A DNA stretch of 64,000 nt. Source: Streptomyces sp. CB02959 (GTDB taxonomy: Bacteria; Actinomycetota; Actinomycetes; Streptomycetales; Streptomycetaceae). The stretch covers positions 62,001 through 126,000 of the forward strand of contig NZ_NNBP01000017.1 in assembly GCF_002803155.1 (NCBI RefSeq). Reading direction: 5' to 3'. Under the pieces are notes generated by a model that ran no database searches, was not told the DNA's origin, and saw only the letters and a program-made list of their open reading frames with translations. Positions within the stretch are counted from its first letter, which is position 1, and each line of letters starts with the position of its first letter. The translations under genes and the position numbers were made by a program. Positions 17,931 to 26,952 of this stretch are shown one piece after another.

Positions 17931-18914
17931 ATGTCCGACTCCGGCTCCGACGCCGTCGTCCCGGCCCAGCCGGTCCTGGAACCGGCCGCGGCCGCGTTCG
18001 CCGAGGCCACGGCCAACCCGCCCTACCTCTTCGACCTGCCCCCGGCCGAGGGCCGCAAGGCGGTCGACGAGGTGCAGTCCGGCGAGATCGAGAAGCCGTT
18101 GGTCGACGAGGAGTGGATCACCGTCCAGGGCGGCCCGACGGGCAGTGTCCGCGCCCGCATCGTCAGGCCCGCCGGCGCCGGGGGGACCCTGCCGGTGATC
18201 CTCTACATCCACGGCGCGGGCTGGGTGTTCGGCAACGCCCACACCCACGACCGCCTGGTGCGCGAACTCGCCGTCGGCGCGGGCGCCGCCGTGGTGTTCC
18301 CCGAGTACGACCTGTCCCCCGAGGCCCGCTACCCGGTCGCCATCGAGCAGAACTACACCGTCGCGCGGTGGGTCGTGGAGCAGGGCGCGTCCAAGGGCCT
18401 CGACGGCTCCCGGCTGGCCGTCGCCGGCGACTCCGTCGGCGGCAACATGACCGCCGCCCTCACCCTGATGGCCAAGGAGCGCGGTGGGATCCCGCTGGTG
18501 CAGCAGGTGCTGTTCTACCCGGTGACCGACGCGAACTTCGACACCGGCTCCTACCACCAGTTCGCCACCGGCTACTTCCTGCGCCGCGACGGCATGCAGT
18601 GGTTCTGGGACCAGTACACGACCGACGAGGCCGAGCGCGCCCAGATCACCGCCTCCCCGCTGCGCGCCACCACCGAGCAGCTCACCGGCCTGCCCCCGGC
18701 TCTGGTCATCACCGGCGAGGCCGACGTGCTCCGCGACGAGGGCGAGGCGTACGCCAACAAGCTGCGCAAGGCCGGCGTCCCGGTCACCGCCGTGCGCTTC
18801 CAGGGCATCATCCACGACTTCGTGATGCTCAACGCGCTGCGCGAGACCCACGCCGCCGAGGCCGCCATCACGCTGGCCACCGGCGTCCTGCGCACGGCGC
18901 TCCACGCGGGCTGA
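17931..18914 (+). CDS. Alpha/beta-hydrolase, hormone-sensitive-lipase (acetyl-hydrolase) family
   Basis: 327 residues. The oxyanion-hole motif Y-I-H-G-A-G-W is at ~91, the nucleophile elbow G-D-S-V-G-G-N at ~165, the acid in T-G-E-A-D-V-L-R-D-E (~262) and the catalytic His in I-I-H-D-F-V (~293), so the triad is complete. H-G-A-G-W and G-D-S-V-G-G define the HSL/bacterial esterase IV group, acting on short-chain esters. The ATG follows GGGAG with a short spacer. It is divergent from the YtcJ-like operon and followed by a strong hairpin. Confidence 0.9.
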   Translation: MSDSGSDAVVPAQPVLEPAAAAFAEATANPPYLFDLPPAEGRKAVDEVQSGEIEKPLVDEEWITVQGGPTGSVRARIVRPAGAGGTLPVILYIHGAGWVFGNAHTHDRLVRELAVGAGAAVVFPEYDLSPEARYPVAIEQNYTVARWVVEQGASKGLDGSRLAVAGDSVGGNMTAALTLMAKERGGIPLVQQVLFYPVTDANFDTGSYHQFATGYFLRRDGMQWFWDQYTTDEAERAQITASPLRATTEQLTGLPPALVITGEADVLRDEGEAYANKLRKAGVPVTAVRFQGIIHDFVMLNALRETHAAEAAITLATGVLRTALHAG

Positions 18915-18946
18915 CACCCCGCTTGGCGCCCACCTCCGCGGCGCCC

Positions 18947-18982
18947 GCGCGGACGGACACCTCGCACGGTGTCCGTCCGCGC
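18947..18982. terminator. Bidirectional terminator
   Basis: Perfect 15-base stem (GCGCGGACGGACACC and its complement) with a 6-base loop at 18962-18967, between the convergent alpha/beta-hydrolase and LtrA genes. Confidence 0.85.
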
Positions 18983-19028
18983 GGCGCGTTCGCCCGGGCC
19001 CAGGGCCGGACCCGGCCGCGCGCCCCGG

Positions 19029-20156
19029 TCACCGACGCGGCATCGCCACCACCGCGACCAGGCCCGCCAGCAGCACACCGGCGAGCAGCACCGGTGCCGG
19101 GGACCAGGCGGCCGCCAGGACACCGACCGCGGCGACGGGGAACGGAATCCGCTCGGCCCGGCTCCTCTGGTGCGGCCGCAGGTGCACGACCCAGACCGTG
19201 ATCAGGAAGACGGCCGCCGGAACGGTGACCGCGGCGCCGGCGGCGACCGACGAACCCTGGGTGTGGCGCGTGACGTGATCGGCGTACGCGGCCAGGCCGG
19301 CGCCCTCCGCGGTCGCCGAGGCGAAGACCAGGTAGTGGCCGTAGGCCCAGAGGAACCTCCTGCGATGCGCCTGGTGCGTCGTGGCGAGCAGCGTGTGCGC
19401 GGGCCTGGCGAAGTACAGCCACCACATGGCGAAGGCCACCAGCAGGCCGCCCGCCGCCAGCGCGTACAGCGCACCGGTGCCCTGATGCCGGTCGAAGGCG
19501 CCGCGGACGGCGACGGTGGCGGCCGCGACGCACTCGCCGAGGACTATCAGGGTGAACAGTTCGTAGCGCTCGGCGATGTGGCGCGGATGCCAGGGCGTCA
19601 TCCCGGCGGACTGCGCCCACACGGGCACGGACACCTCGGCCACGATCATCACCACGATGCCCGGCAGCCGCACCGGTTCCGGGACAAGGAGCAACCCCAC
19701 CCAGCCGAGCTGACACACCATCACCCCGGCGGCGAAGCGCAACGTGGTCCTCCGCCGGGCGGGATCGGACAGCGCCGCACGCACCCACAGCGCGGCCAAC
19801 GTGGTCCGCAGTACGACGTACCCGAGCGTGATGATGTGCAGATCCCCGTGCTCGAACGCGCGGCGCACGCCGGCGGCCAGCACGAGCGAGCCCGTGATCT
19901 GCACCAGCACCGTCAGCCGGTACGTGACGTCGTCCGGGTCGTAGGCGGAGGCGAACCAGGTGAAGTTCATCCACGCCCACCAGATGGTGAAGAAGACCAG
20001 CCCGAAGCGCAGCGCACCGCCGGCATAGTCCCCCTCCGTCAGCGCCCCGCGCAGACTCGTGGACGCCTGCGCCACCGCGACGACGAAGCACAGGTCGAAG
20101 AAGAGCTCCAGCGAGGTGGCGGTCCGGTTCGGCTCGCCGGGGTTGCGGCCCACCAT
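19029..20156 (-). CDS. Low-temperature-requirement A (LtrA) family membrane protein
   Basis: 375 residues, about ten membrane helices. The start region T-S-L-E-L-F-F-D-L-C-F-V-V-A-V-A-Q is the LtrA signature, and A-E-R-Y-E-L-F-T-L-I-V-L-G-E occurs near residue 195. Function is unknown; the name comes from a Listeria mutant. The N-terminus before M-V-G-R is uncertain: the frame stays open with Arg-rich codons back toward the end of the upstream oxidoreductase, but no good ATG/GTG with a ribosome binding site is there. The 50-base gap to that gene suggests cotranscription. Confidence 0.88.
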   Translation of the reverse strand: MVGRNPGEPNRTATSLELFFDLCFVVAVAQASTSLRGALTEGDYAGGALRFGLVFFTIWWAWMNFTWFASAYDPDDVTYRLTVLVQITGSLVLAAGVRRAFEHGDLHIITLGYVVLRTTLAALWVRAALSDPARRRTTLRFAAGVMVCQLGWVGLLLVPEPVRLPGIVVMIVAEVSVPVWAQSAGMTPWHPRHIAERYELFTLIVLGECVAAATVAVRGAFDRHQGTGALYALAAGGLLVAFAMWWLYFARPAHTLLATTHQAHRRRFLWAYGHYLVFASATAEGAGLAAYADHVTRHTQGSSVAAGAAVTVPAAVFLITVWVVHLRPHQRSRAERIPFPVAAVGVLAAAWSPAPVLLAGVLLAGLVAVVAMPRR

Positions 20157-20206
20157 GGTGCGCCGCCGCCGGGCACCCGGGTCCGCCTGCAGGGTCGGGG
20201 CGCGGT

Positions 20207-21574
20207 TCAGTGGAGGGCTCCCAGGGCCGTCTCGATGGTCCGGTGGAAGGTGGGATAGGTGTAGATCATGTGCCGAAGGCGGTCGACGGGCACCTCGGCA
20301 TGGACGGCCACGTTCAGCCCGTGCAGCACCTCACCGCCCGCCGGACCCGCCGAGGTCGCACCGATCAGCACGCCCCGGTCGGCATCTTCGACGAGCTTGA
20401 TGAACCCCTCGTTGCCCGGCCCGTGGATCCAGCCGCGCGTGGAGGAAGCGAGGGCCACCACGCTGGTGCGCACGCGCAGGCCCTGCTCGCGCGCCTGCCG
20501 CTCCGTCAGCCCCACGGCCCCGATCTCCGGATCGGTGAAGGTGACCCGGGGCAGCGCCCGGTAGTCGGCGTCGGGACCGGCCTGCCCGAGGATGTCCCGG
20601 ACCGCGATCTCCGCCTGGTACATCGACACATGGGTGAACGAGCCCCGGCCGGCGATGTCGCCGACCGCCCACAGCCCCTCCCCGGCCCGCATCTGCCCGT
20701 CCGTGGCAACGGCTCCCGCTGCCGGATCGAGCCCCACGGTGTCGACCGCCAGCGGGGTCAGGTCGGCCTGTCGTCCGGTGGCGACCAGCAGCCGTTCGGC
20801 ACTCAGCAGTTGCCCACTGCCCTCAAGGCGCACGGTGAATGCGTTGCCGACACGGTCGACCTGCCGCACCCGCGTGCCGGTGAGGACGGTGACGCCGTCG
20901 GCGCGCAGCGCGTCCGCGGCGAGCTCCCCCGCTTCGGGCTCCTCCTGCGCAAGCAGCCGGTCCTGCCCCTCGATCACCGTGACCGCGCACCGGAAGCGGG
21001 CGAAGACCTGGGCGAGTTCGACGCCGATGGCGCCTCCGCCGAGCACCACCATGGACGCCGGCAGCTCCTTCGCGGCCATGGCGTCCCGGTTGGTCCAGTA
21101 CGGCGTTCCTTCCAGACCCGGCACCGGTGGGATCCGGGGCCGGGTACCGGTGGCCAGCACGACACCGCGCCGGGCCTCGAACGTACGGTCGCCGACCGTC
21201 ACCCGGCGCGGCCCGGCGAGGCGCCCCGTCCCCCGGACGAGCCGCCCGCCCTTCGCCGTGAAGCGGTCCGCGGCCACCTGGTCGTTCCAGTCGGCGGTGG
21301 CCTCGTCGCGGATCCGTCCGGCGACCCTGGCCCAGTCCGGCGTCACCACCGCCGCACCGGCGAGGGCGGAGACCCGGCCCGCCTCGGCGAGCAGGTTCCC
21401 GGCCCGGATCATCATCTTGCTGGGCACGCATGCCCAGTACGGACACTCGCCGCCGACGAGTTCCGCCTCGACCCCCACCACGTCCAGCCCCGCTTCGGCC
21501 AGCGTGCCGGCGACGTACTCGCCGCCCGGCCCCAGCCCGAGCACCACCACATCTGCCTGCTCGTTCGCGCTCAT
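20207..21574 (-). CDS. Class I pyridine nucleotide-disulfide oxidoreductase
   Basis: 455 residues. FAD-binding G-L-G-P-G-G-E-Y (~13) and NAD(P)-binding G-G-G-A-I-G-V-E-L-A (~173) motifs are intact, with a second FAD motif at A-V-G-D-I-A-G (~300). The redox-active site reads G-G-E-C-P-Y-W-A-C-V-P-S-K, keeping C-x4-C but differing from the usual C-L-N-V-G-C of lipoamide dehydrogenase and mercuric reductase. The terminal H-P-T-motif region reads I-Y-T-Y-P-T-F-H, lacking the H-A-H-P-T pattern of lipoamide dehydrogenase. The ATG follows GAGGAGA. Its dithiol substrate is unknown. It is divergent from the Dps gene. Confidence 0.9.
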   Translation of the reverse strand: MSANEQADVVVLGLGPGGEYVAGTLAEAGLDVVGVEAELVGGECPYWACVPSKMMIRAGNLLAEAGRVSALAGAAVVTPDWARVAGRIRDEATADWNDQVAADRFTAKGGRLVRGTGRLAGPRRVTVGDRTFEARRGVVLATGTRPRIPPVPGLEGTPYWTNRDAMAAKELPASMVVLGGGAIGVELAQVFARFRCAVTVIEGQDRLLAQEEPEAGELAADALRADGVTVLTGTRVRQVDRVGNAFTVRLEGSGQLLSAERLLVATGRQADLTPLAVDTVGLDPAAGAVATDGQMRAGEGLWAVGDIAGRGSFTHVSMYQAEIAVRDILGQAGPDADYRALPRVTFTDPEIGAVGLTERQAREQGLRVRTSVVALASSTRGWIHGPGNEGFIKLVEDADRGVLIGATSAGPAGGEVLHGLNVAVHAEVPVDRLRHMIYTYPTFHRTIETALGALH

Positions 21575-21812
21575 GCCTCTCCTCGTTCCGCCCGTTCTCC
21601 GGGCATGGACTGCCCCGCCGACGCTAGAGCGGCCCGGCGGCGCCCCGAGTCCGCCCGCGCACAGAGGCTTGCCCGAGAGCGAACGCCGAGGACGGGGGCC
21701 GGGCGCAGTGCGCTGGCGGGGGCCACCGCATGCACTGCCGGTCAAGACACCCGCCGACCGGGCACCTAGCGTCACCGGAGTACCCACAGCACGGCACCAC
21801 AGGAGATGCACC

Positions 21813-22391
21813 ATGACCATCAACTCCCCGGCCACACACGGCAGTCAGCCCTGGCTGCACCAGAAGGGCGCGGTGATCCAGGAGTTCGGGACCGTCAAGC
21901 AGTTCCCGGTCGCCCTGTCCTACGACGCGCGGATGTACTCCTGCCAGCGTCTGAACAAGGCCCTCGCGGACACCCAGATGCTCTACGGCCTCTACAAGAA
22001 GCACCACTGGCTGATGCGCGGGGCGACCTTCTACCAGCTGCACCTGGTCCTGGACAAGCACGCGGGCGAACAGCTCGACATCATCGACACTCTCGCCGAA
22101 CGCGTCCAGTCCCTGGGCGGCGTCGCGGTGGGAGACCCCCGGCACGCCGCCGAGATCACGTCGATCCCGCGGCCCCCGGACGGGGTGGAAGAGGTGCCGG
22201 CCATGCTGTCCCGGCTGCTGGAGGCCCACGAGACCATCCTCATCGACGCCCACGACGCCGCCGCCCGGACCGCCGAGTACGGTGACGACGGCACCATCGA
22301 CCTGCTGGTCTCCCAGGTGATCCGGACCGGCGAACGGCAGGCGTGGTTCCTGGCCGAGCATCTGGTCGACACGCCGCTGGTCCGCGCCTGA
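21813..22391 (+). CDS. dps: Dps-family ferritin-like protein
   Basis: 192 residues. The core has the Dps dinuclear ferroxidase pattern: H-H-W-L-M-R-G (~70) and L-D-K-H-A-G-E-Q-L-D-I-I-D-T-L-A-E-R (~88). Dps dodecamers oxidise and store iron and shield DNA under oxidative or osmotic stress. The N-terminal tail is short with few Lys/Arg, so DNA binding through it is doubtful. The ATG follows GGAG by five to six bases. A TAGCGT -10-like hexamer lies about 45 bases upstream (21767). It is divergent from the disulfide oxidoreductase gene. Confidence 0.92.
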   Translation: MTINSPATHGSQPWLHQKGAVIQEFGTVKQFPVALSYDARMYSCQRLNKALADTQMLYGLYKKHHWLMRGATFYQLHLVLDKHAGEQLDIIDTLAERVQSLGGVAVGDPRHAAEITSIPRPPDGVEEVPAMLSRLLEAHETILIDAHDAAARTAEYGDDGTIDLLVSQVIRTGERQAWFLAEHLVDTPLVRA

Positions 22392-22716
22392 GGAAGGACC
22401 GCGGCCCGGGTCCGTCGCGGCTCAAGGCCACACGGTGGAAGTGAAGGTCGTCGAGTTGCCTGCGCCGGCCGTCGCCGTCGCAGGCGACCTCCTTCTTCGA
22501 CTTCTTCGATCTGATCAACCCGGGTGCCCTCGCGGGCAAGCCGGTCACGGCGCCGGTTCGCCGTACGGTCGGGGGAGTTGGGCGAAGCGGCGCGGCCCGG
22601 CGCGGTGGGCGCTCGCCGGGTGGGCCCCGGGCAGGCCGTCGCCGGAGACCGCCTCCGGCCGCCCACGGGCCCGGAACCGCGGCCGCCGCCATGGCGCCCG
22701 CGGACCGTGGCTTTCG
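22392..22716. other. Intergenic region, 325 bases, with hairpin and possible FMN-reductase remnant
   Basis: A 10-base stem with one G-U pair (22455-22464 with 22479-22488, 14-base loop) could end dps transcription. Just after it the plus strand reads A-T-S-F-F-D-F-F-D-L-I-N-P-G-A-L-A-G-K-P-V (about 22485-22547). This resembles the F-F-D...L-x-G-K-P-V core of NADPH-dependent FMN reductases, then decays. No start or complete domain exists, so at most it is a gene fragment. Confidence 0.35.
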
Positions 22717-23568
22717 TCAGCCGGCCGCCGCGAACGCGCCGTGCGCCCAGTCGGCGAAGCTGGTCCAGGGGATCTTCGGATGGGCGGCGTGCAGTGCGGG
22801 AATGTCGACGCGATAGCCGGGGCCGTTCAGGAACGTCCACATCGCATGCATGTCCGGGTTGCCGATCGACGTCAGCGGCATCTGCTCATGGCGGACCTCC
22901 CGGCCCAGCGCCGCGCCGAGCGTGGCCGCCATCTGCGCGGGAGTGGGCGCGTCGCCGGCCAGTTCGATCCGCTGCCCTACGTAGGGGGCGGGATCGAGCA
23001 GCACTTCCGCCGCGAAGGCGCCGAGGTCGGGGCGCGCCAACTGCTGCAGCGGCCGGTCGGACGGCAGCGGCAGATCGAGAACGCCGCCGCGGATGCGCTC
23101 CGCGCCGCCCAGGGCGTTGTCGAAGAAATACGTCGGCCCCAGGATCGTGTAGGGCACGTTCCCGGCGGCCAGCTCGGCTTCGACGCGTGCCTTGCTGTCG
23201 AAGTGCGGTACCCCGCTCTGCCGGTCGGCCCCGGCCACCGAGCTGAACACCAGATGGGGCACGCGCTCCTGCTCGGCGGCAGCCAGGATCGCCTGCCCCT
23301 GCGCCACCTCCGCGTCCAGGCCCGCCTCGAAGGGAGTGGTGAACGCGAAGACGCCCGCCACGCCTCTCATCGCCGCGGCGAGCGACTCGCGATCGCTCAG
23401 GGACCCCGCCACCACTTCGACGCCCTTGTCGGCCAGTTCCGTTGCGCCCCTCCGCTGGGGGTCGCGCACCAGGGCCCGGAGCCGGGCCCCGCGGCCCAGC
23501 AGCGCGTCGGTCACGGCTCCGCCCTGCCCGCCGGTTGCCGCAAGCACCAGGATCGGCTCATTGATCAT
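22717..23568 (-). CDS. NmrA/HSCARG family NAD(P)-binding protein
   Basis: 283 residues of an atypical short-chain dehydrogenase. The Rossmann motif is A-A-T-G-G-Q-G-G-A-V (~10), followed by A-L-V-R-D-P and V-F-S-S-V-A-G-A (~108). No Tyr-x-x-x-Lys is in place, as expected for NmrA proteins, which sense NADP(H) redox or act on quinones. It is a single gene: the 3' side holds the fragment-bearing gap and the 5' side a 229-base region without a gene. The ATG has GGAAGG seven to nine bases upstream. Confidence 0.88.
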   Translation of the reverse strand: MINEPILVLAATGGQGGAVTDALLGRGARLRALVRDPQRRGATELADKGVEVVAGSLSDRESLAAAMRGVAGVFAFTTPFEAGLDAEVAQGQAILAAAEQERVPHLVFSSVAGADRQSGVPHFDSKARVEAELAAGNVPYTILGPTYFFDNALGGAERIRGGVLDLPLPSDRPLQQLARPDLGAFAAEVLLDPAPYVGQRIELAGDAPTPAQMAATLGAALGREVRHEQMPLTSIGNPDMHAMWTFLNGPGYRVDIPALHAAHPKIPWTSFADWAHGAFAAAG

Positions 23569-23797
23569 CGAAGAACTTCCTTCCCTGTGGGCAGGCGCGG
23601 CAGCGGATCAACGCACCGGCCCCACCGTAGCCATCCGCCGCGGACGGCAAGCCCTGCCACGCGGCGCCCCGATCGTAGGCACCTGATCGCTCGGCGGATT
23701 GCCTCCCGGTGCACGGCTCTGTGCTCGGAGTGCCCGGTCGGCCGCCACCTCACGGAGGGTGATCCGACGCGCCCGGTCGGGAACGGGCCGAGGGGCC

Positions 23798-24856
23798 CTA
23801 CGGCACCCGGGTCAGCCACTCCTGAGAGCTGAACTTCCCGGCGGCCAACTCCTCCGCCCGCGCCAGCTCCTGCGCCGACACCCCGCCCATCGCACCGCCG
23901 TACCGGGCCCGGAACGACGCGATCATCCGCGCGATGACCTCCGCCCGCGGCAGACCGGTCTGCCGCCGCAGCGGATCCACCCGCTTCTTCGCGCTGGTGG
24001 TGCCCTTGTCCGACAGCTTCTCCCGGCCGATCCGCAGCACCTGCACCATCTTGTCCGCGTCGATGTCGTAGGACATCGTCACGTGGTGCAGCACCGCGCC
24101 GCCGCCCGCCGCCATGCGCTTCTGCGCCGCACCGGCGATCTTCCCGGCCTCCGTCGCGATGTCGTTCAGCGGCTTGTACCACGCCTTAATGCCCATGTCG
24201 CCGAGCGCGCCCAGCACCCAGTCGTCCAGATAGGCGTAGCTCTCCGCGAAACTCAGGCCCTGGACCAGGGAGTTGGGCACGCAGAGCGAGTAGGTGATGG
24301 TGTTGCCCGGCTCCACGAACATCGCGCCGCCGCCCGAGATCCGGCGGACGACCGTGACCCCGTGCCGCGCGGCGCCCTCCGGGTCGACCTCGTTGCGCAG
24401 CGACTGGAAGCTGCCGATGATCACCGCCGGGCGGTCCCACTCCCACACCCGCAGCGTCGGCGGCCGCCGTCCCGCGGCGACCTCGGCGGTCAGCACCTCG
24501 TCCAACGCCATGTGCAGGGCCGGCGACTGCGGCCCCTCGTGGATGATCTGCCAGTCGAAGTCGGTCCACTCCCGGGCCTCCGCCACCGCCCGGCGCACCG
24601 CGATGCCCACCGCCTCGCTGCTGAACCCGAACAGCACCGCACCGGCGGGCAGCGCCGCGTCGATCCGGGCGGCCAGGCCCCGGGCGTCGGTGTCCGCGGG
24701 GGCGCCCTCCAGCGCACCGTTGATGGCGTCCAGCGCCTCGTCCGGCTCCAGGAAGAAGTCCCCGGCCACCCGGACGCCGCTCAGCGCCCCGTCCACCACA
24801 TCGAGGTCGACGACCACCAACTTGCCGCCCGGCACCTTGTACTCACCGTGGTGCAT
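23798..24856 (-). CDS. Lipoate-protein ligase, with the accessory domain at the N-terminus
   Basis: 352 residues. Residues ~5-95 (Y-K-V-P-G-G-K-L-V-V-V-D-L, V-A-G-D-F-F-L-E-P) match the lipoate-ligase accessory domain, normally C-terminal in E. coli LplA. Residues ~110-350 form the biotin/lipoyl-ligase catalytic domain with R-R-I-S-G-G-G-A-M-F (~187) and K-I-A-G-A-A-Q-K-R (~262). The enzyme activates lipoate with ATP and attaches it to E2/GcvH lysines. The order is circularly permuted relative to E. coli and equals a fusion of LplB then LplA of archaea. ATG 24856 is preferred; a GTG nine bases upstream is also possible after GGAGAG. Confidence 0.88.
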   Translation of the reverse strand: MHHGEYKVPGGKLVVVDLDVVDGALSGVRVAGDFFLEPDEALDAINGALEGAPADTDARGLAARIDAALPAGAVLFGFSSEAVGIAVRRAVAEAREWTDFDWQIIHEGPQSPALHMALDEVLTAEVAAGRRPPTLRVWEWDRPAVIIGSFQSLRNEVDPEGAARHGVTVVRRISGGGAMFVEPGNTITYSLCVPNSLVQGLSFAESYAYLDDWVLGALGDMGIKAWYKPLNDIATEAGKIAGAAQKRMAAGGGAVLHHVTMSYDIDADKMVQVLRIGREKLSDKGTTSAKKRVDPLRRQTGLPRAEVIARMIASFRARYGGAMGGVSAQELARAEELAAGKFSSQEWLTRVP

Positions 24857-25034
24857 CCCCTGCACGGCTCTCTCCGTCCTTCCCGCAACCGACTGCCGTT
24901 CCCCCGCACGGCGCGCGGCCGGCAGCGGCGTCAACCGTAACGCGGGCGGCAGCATTCCCGACGAAAAGGAGGCGATCCGGGCGCAAACCGGTGGGCACCG
25001 GGCCGGAACCGCCCGGCCCCGCAGCCGCCCGGCC

Positions 25035-25781
25035 TCAGCCGAGCGCGTCCAGCAGCCGGGGCAGCGCCGTCCCGATCGGCTCGCGCACCACCTCGGAGGC
25101 CAGCGCGTCGTACGGCGTCGGCTCGGCATTGACGATCACCAGGCGCGCCCCGTGCTCCACCGCCACCCCGGCGAGGGAGGCGGCCGGCTGCACCTGGAGC
25201 GTGGTACCCACCGCGAAGAACAGCTCGGCGGCCTTCGCCACCCCCAGCGCCTCGCCGAGCACCCGCGGATCCAGCCGCTCCCCGAACATCACCGTCGCCG
25301 ACTTCAGGATCCCGCCGCAGACCAGGCAGGCCGGATCGGGCTCGCCCGCCGCCACCCGCTCCAGCGCCTGCGCCATCGAGGACCGGGCGTGGCAGCGGGT
25401 GCACGCCACCTCCCGGGCGGTGCCGTGGAGTTCCAGCACCTTGCGCGCCGGCATCCCGGCGAGTTGGTGCAGCCCGTCCACGTTCTGGGTGATCACCCGC
25501 ACCGGGGTCCCGGACCGCTCCAGCCGGGCCACCGCCTCGTGCGCGGCGTTCGGTCGGGCGCGGAACGCCGGGCTCTCCTGGCGCATCCGCCACGACCGCC
25601 GCCGGATCTCCGGATCCGCCATGTACGTGTCGAAGGTGACCAGCTTCTCGGCCTCCGGGTCGCGCCGCCACAGCCCGTTCGGTCCGCGGTAGTCGGGGAT
25701 CCCGGAGTCGGTGGAGATCCCGGCGCCGCTCAGGATCGCCACCAGGGGGCGGTGCGCGGCCCGGTCGTCGGTGCTGCTCAT
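25035..25781 (-). CDS. cobB: NAD-dependent protein deacylase, sirtuin (CobB-like)
   Basis: 248 residues. G-A-G-I-S-T-D-S-G-I-P-D-Y-R (~20) and T-Q-N-V-D-G-L-H (~95) bind NAD; the catalytic His is in L-E-L-H-G-T (~115). Two Cys pairs, C-T-R-C and C-L-V-C, give the structural Zn site. It removes acyl groups from lysines (for example on acetyl-CoA synthetase), yielding O-acetyl-ADP-ribose and nicotinamide. Length and the full Zn site point to a housekeeping deacylase, not a defence SIR2 domain. A macro-domain gene able to hydrolyse its product lies 6 kb away. Confidence 0.93.
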   Translation of the reverse strand: MSSTDDRAAHRPLVAILSGAGISTDSGIPDYRGPNGLWRRDPEAEKLVTFDTYMADPEIRRRSWRMRQESPAFRARPNAAHEAVARLERSGTPVRVITQNVDGLHQLAGMPARKVLELHGTAREVACTRCHARSSMAQALERVAAGEPDPACLVCGGILKSATVMFGERLDPRVLGEALGVAKAAELFFAVGTTLQVQPAASLAGVAVEHGARLVIVNAEPTPYDALASEVVREPIGTALPRLLDALG

Positions 25782-25927
25782 GGGGCGAGCGTACGGAACG
25801 GCGCGGGGGACGGCGACCGGGTTGCGCGGTCCGTGCCGAGGCCCCGCGCGGTGGGCCGTCCAGGGGCCGGTCGGGCCGGTAGGGCCGGTCGGGAGCGGGT
25901 GCCGCGGCGCGTGCGGCGGTCGCCGTG

Positions 25928-26893
25928 TCAGCGGGTGGCGTCCGGGTGCCAACCGGGGGCGTGGCGGCGGGCCGCCGCCTCCCAGGCGGGCGCGCCGCCG
26001 GGCAGCGGCCAGCCGCGGGTCAGGCCGAAACCGTCGGACAGGGCGCGCAGTTCCGCGTCCAGCCGCCGGCCCGCCGTGGCGATCCGCGTCGGCGCCAGGG
26101 GGTCGCCGGCCGTCCGCGCCCGCTCCAGGCAGGCCGCCCGCTCCTCGTAGGCGCGCAGTAGGTGCGGGCCGCCCGGGGGGACCGGTCCGCCCGCCGGGGC
26201 CCGGCCCAGGCGCAGGATGCGGGGGCGGCCGCCCTCGGCGAGCGCCGCCGCCAGCCGGTCGTGCCCGTCGAGCACCACGTGGGCGTTCAGGCCGCTGACC
26301 GCCCACAGCAGCACGGGCGGCAGCATCCCCTCGCGGAACTGGCGCCGGTACGCCTTCACCCGCGCCGCGTCCGGTGCGGCGAGCGGGCGCAGCGGCAGGA
26401 CGTCCCGCTGGTCCTCCGCCGGATCGCCGTAACCGAACCAGGTGAGGTGACCGCGGTCCGGGTCGTGCCGCGCGAGCGTCGCCCAGTAGGCGTCCACCGC
26501 CCGCGGCCCCATTCCGGGCGACAGCCGCCAGTCACCCTCGTGCAGCGGCCCGACCGGGCTCGCCCGTAGCGCCGCGGCGAAGTGGTGCGCCCAGCGGGCC
26601 GCCCAGGCGTCCTCGTCGTCCCCGGCCGCCGCCCGCCGGGCCCGGGCGGTGGCGGCCCGCAGCGGGGGCAGCGGGGAGGCGTACCGGCCGGTCCGGGCGT
26701 AGTGCACCCCGTGGTGCGTCACCCGTTGGCGTGCCAGCAGCACGGTCCGTCCGCCCTGCCGCAGCAGCAGTCGCCGGCCCTCGGCGGTCTCCCAGCGCAG
26801 CGGCGGCCGGTCCGGGCCGTCCACGGCCAGCGCCAGCCCGTCCCAGCGGACCCCACGGACGGCGCGGGGGAGTGAGGTGAGATCCCGGAGCAT
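25928..26893 (-). CDS. Conserved hypothetical protein with a ParB-like segment
   Basis: 321 residues, very rich in Arg and Ala. No enzyme family is recognised with confidence. The segment V-L-D-G-H-D-R-L-A-A-A-L (~210), preceded by Y-R-R-Q-F-R-E-G-M-L-P-P-V-L-L, resembles the fold of ParB/Srx-type proteins, where such a loop binds nucleotide or DNA, but this is weak. There is no Shine-Dalgarno site before the ATG. A TACCCT hexamer ends six bases upstream, so a leaderless mRNA is likely. It is divergent from the gamma-glutamyltransferase-like gene. Confidence 0.7.
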   Translation of the reverse strand: MLRDLTSLPRAVRGVRWDGLALAVDGPDRPPLRWETAEGRRLLLRQGGRTVLLARQRVTHHGVHYARTGRYASPLPPLRAATARARRAAAGDDEDAWAARWAHHFAAALRASPVGPLHEGDWRLSPGMGPRAVDAYWATLARHDPDRGHLTWFGYGDPAEDQRDVLPLRPLAAPDAARVKAYRRQFREGMLPPVLLWAVSGLNAHVVLDGHDRLAAALAEGGRPRILRLGRAPAGGPVPPGGPHLLRAYEERAACLERARTAGDPLAPTRIATAGRRLDAELRALSDGFGLTRGWPLPGGAPAWEAAARRHAPGWHPDATR

Positions 26894-26952
26894 GAGGGGA
26901 GGGTACGGGTGACGGGTACACCACAACGAGTCGGAACGATCACGAAGACGCG

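Noticed and set aside
14611..18198. Very long open frame on the plus strand (about 1195 codons) opposite the YtcJ/YcaC/DoxX operon
   Set aside because: It lies antisense to well-recognised genes, has no domain motif and arises from GC-rich codon bias.
25035..25781. SIR2 as an antiphage effector
   Set aside because: Single-domain, 248 residues, complete Cys4 zinc site: a housekeeping CobB-type deacylase with no partner defence gene.
25861..25910. GGGCCGGT repeats as a regulatory array
   Set aside because: Short, imperfect and GC-rich; such runs are common in this composition and no dyad or conserved spacing supports a site.
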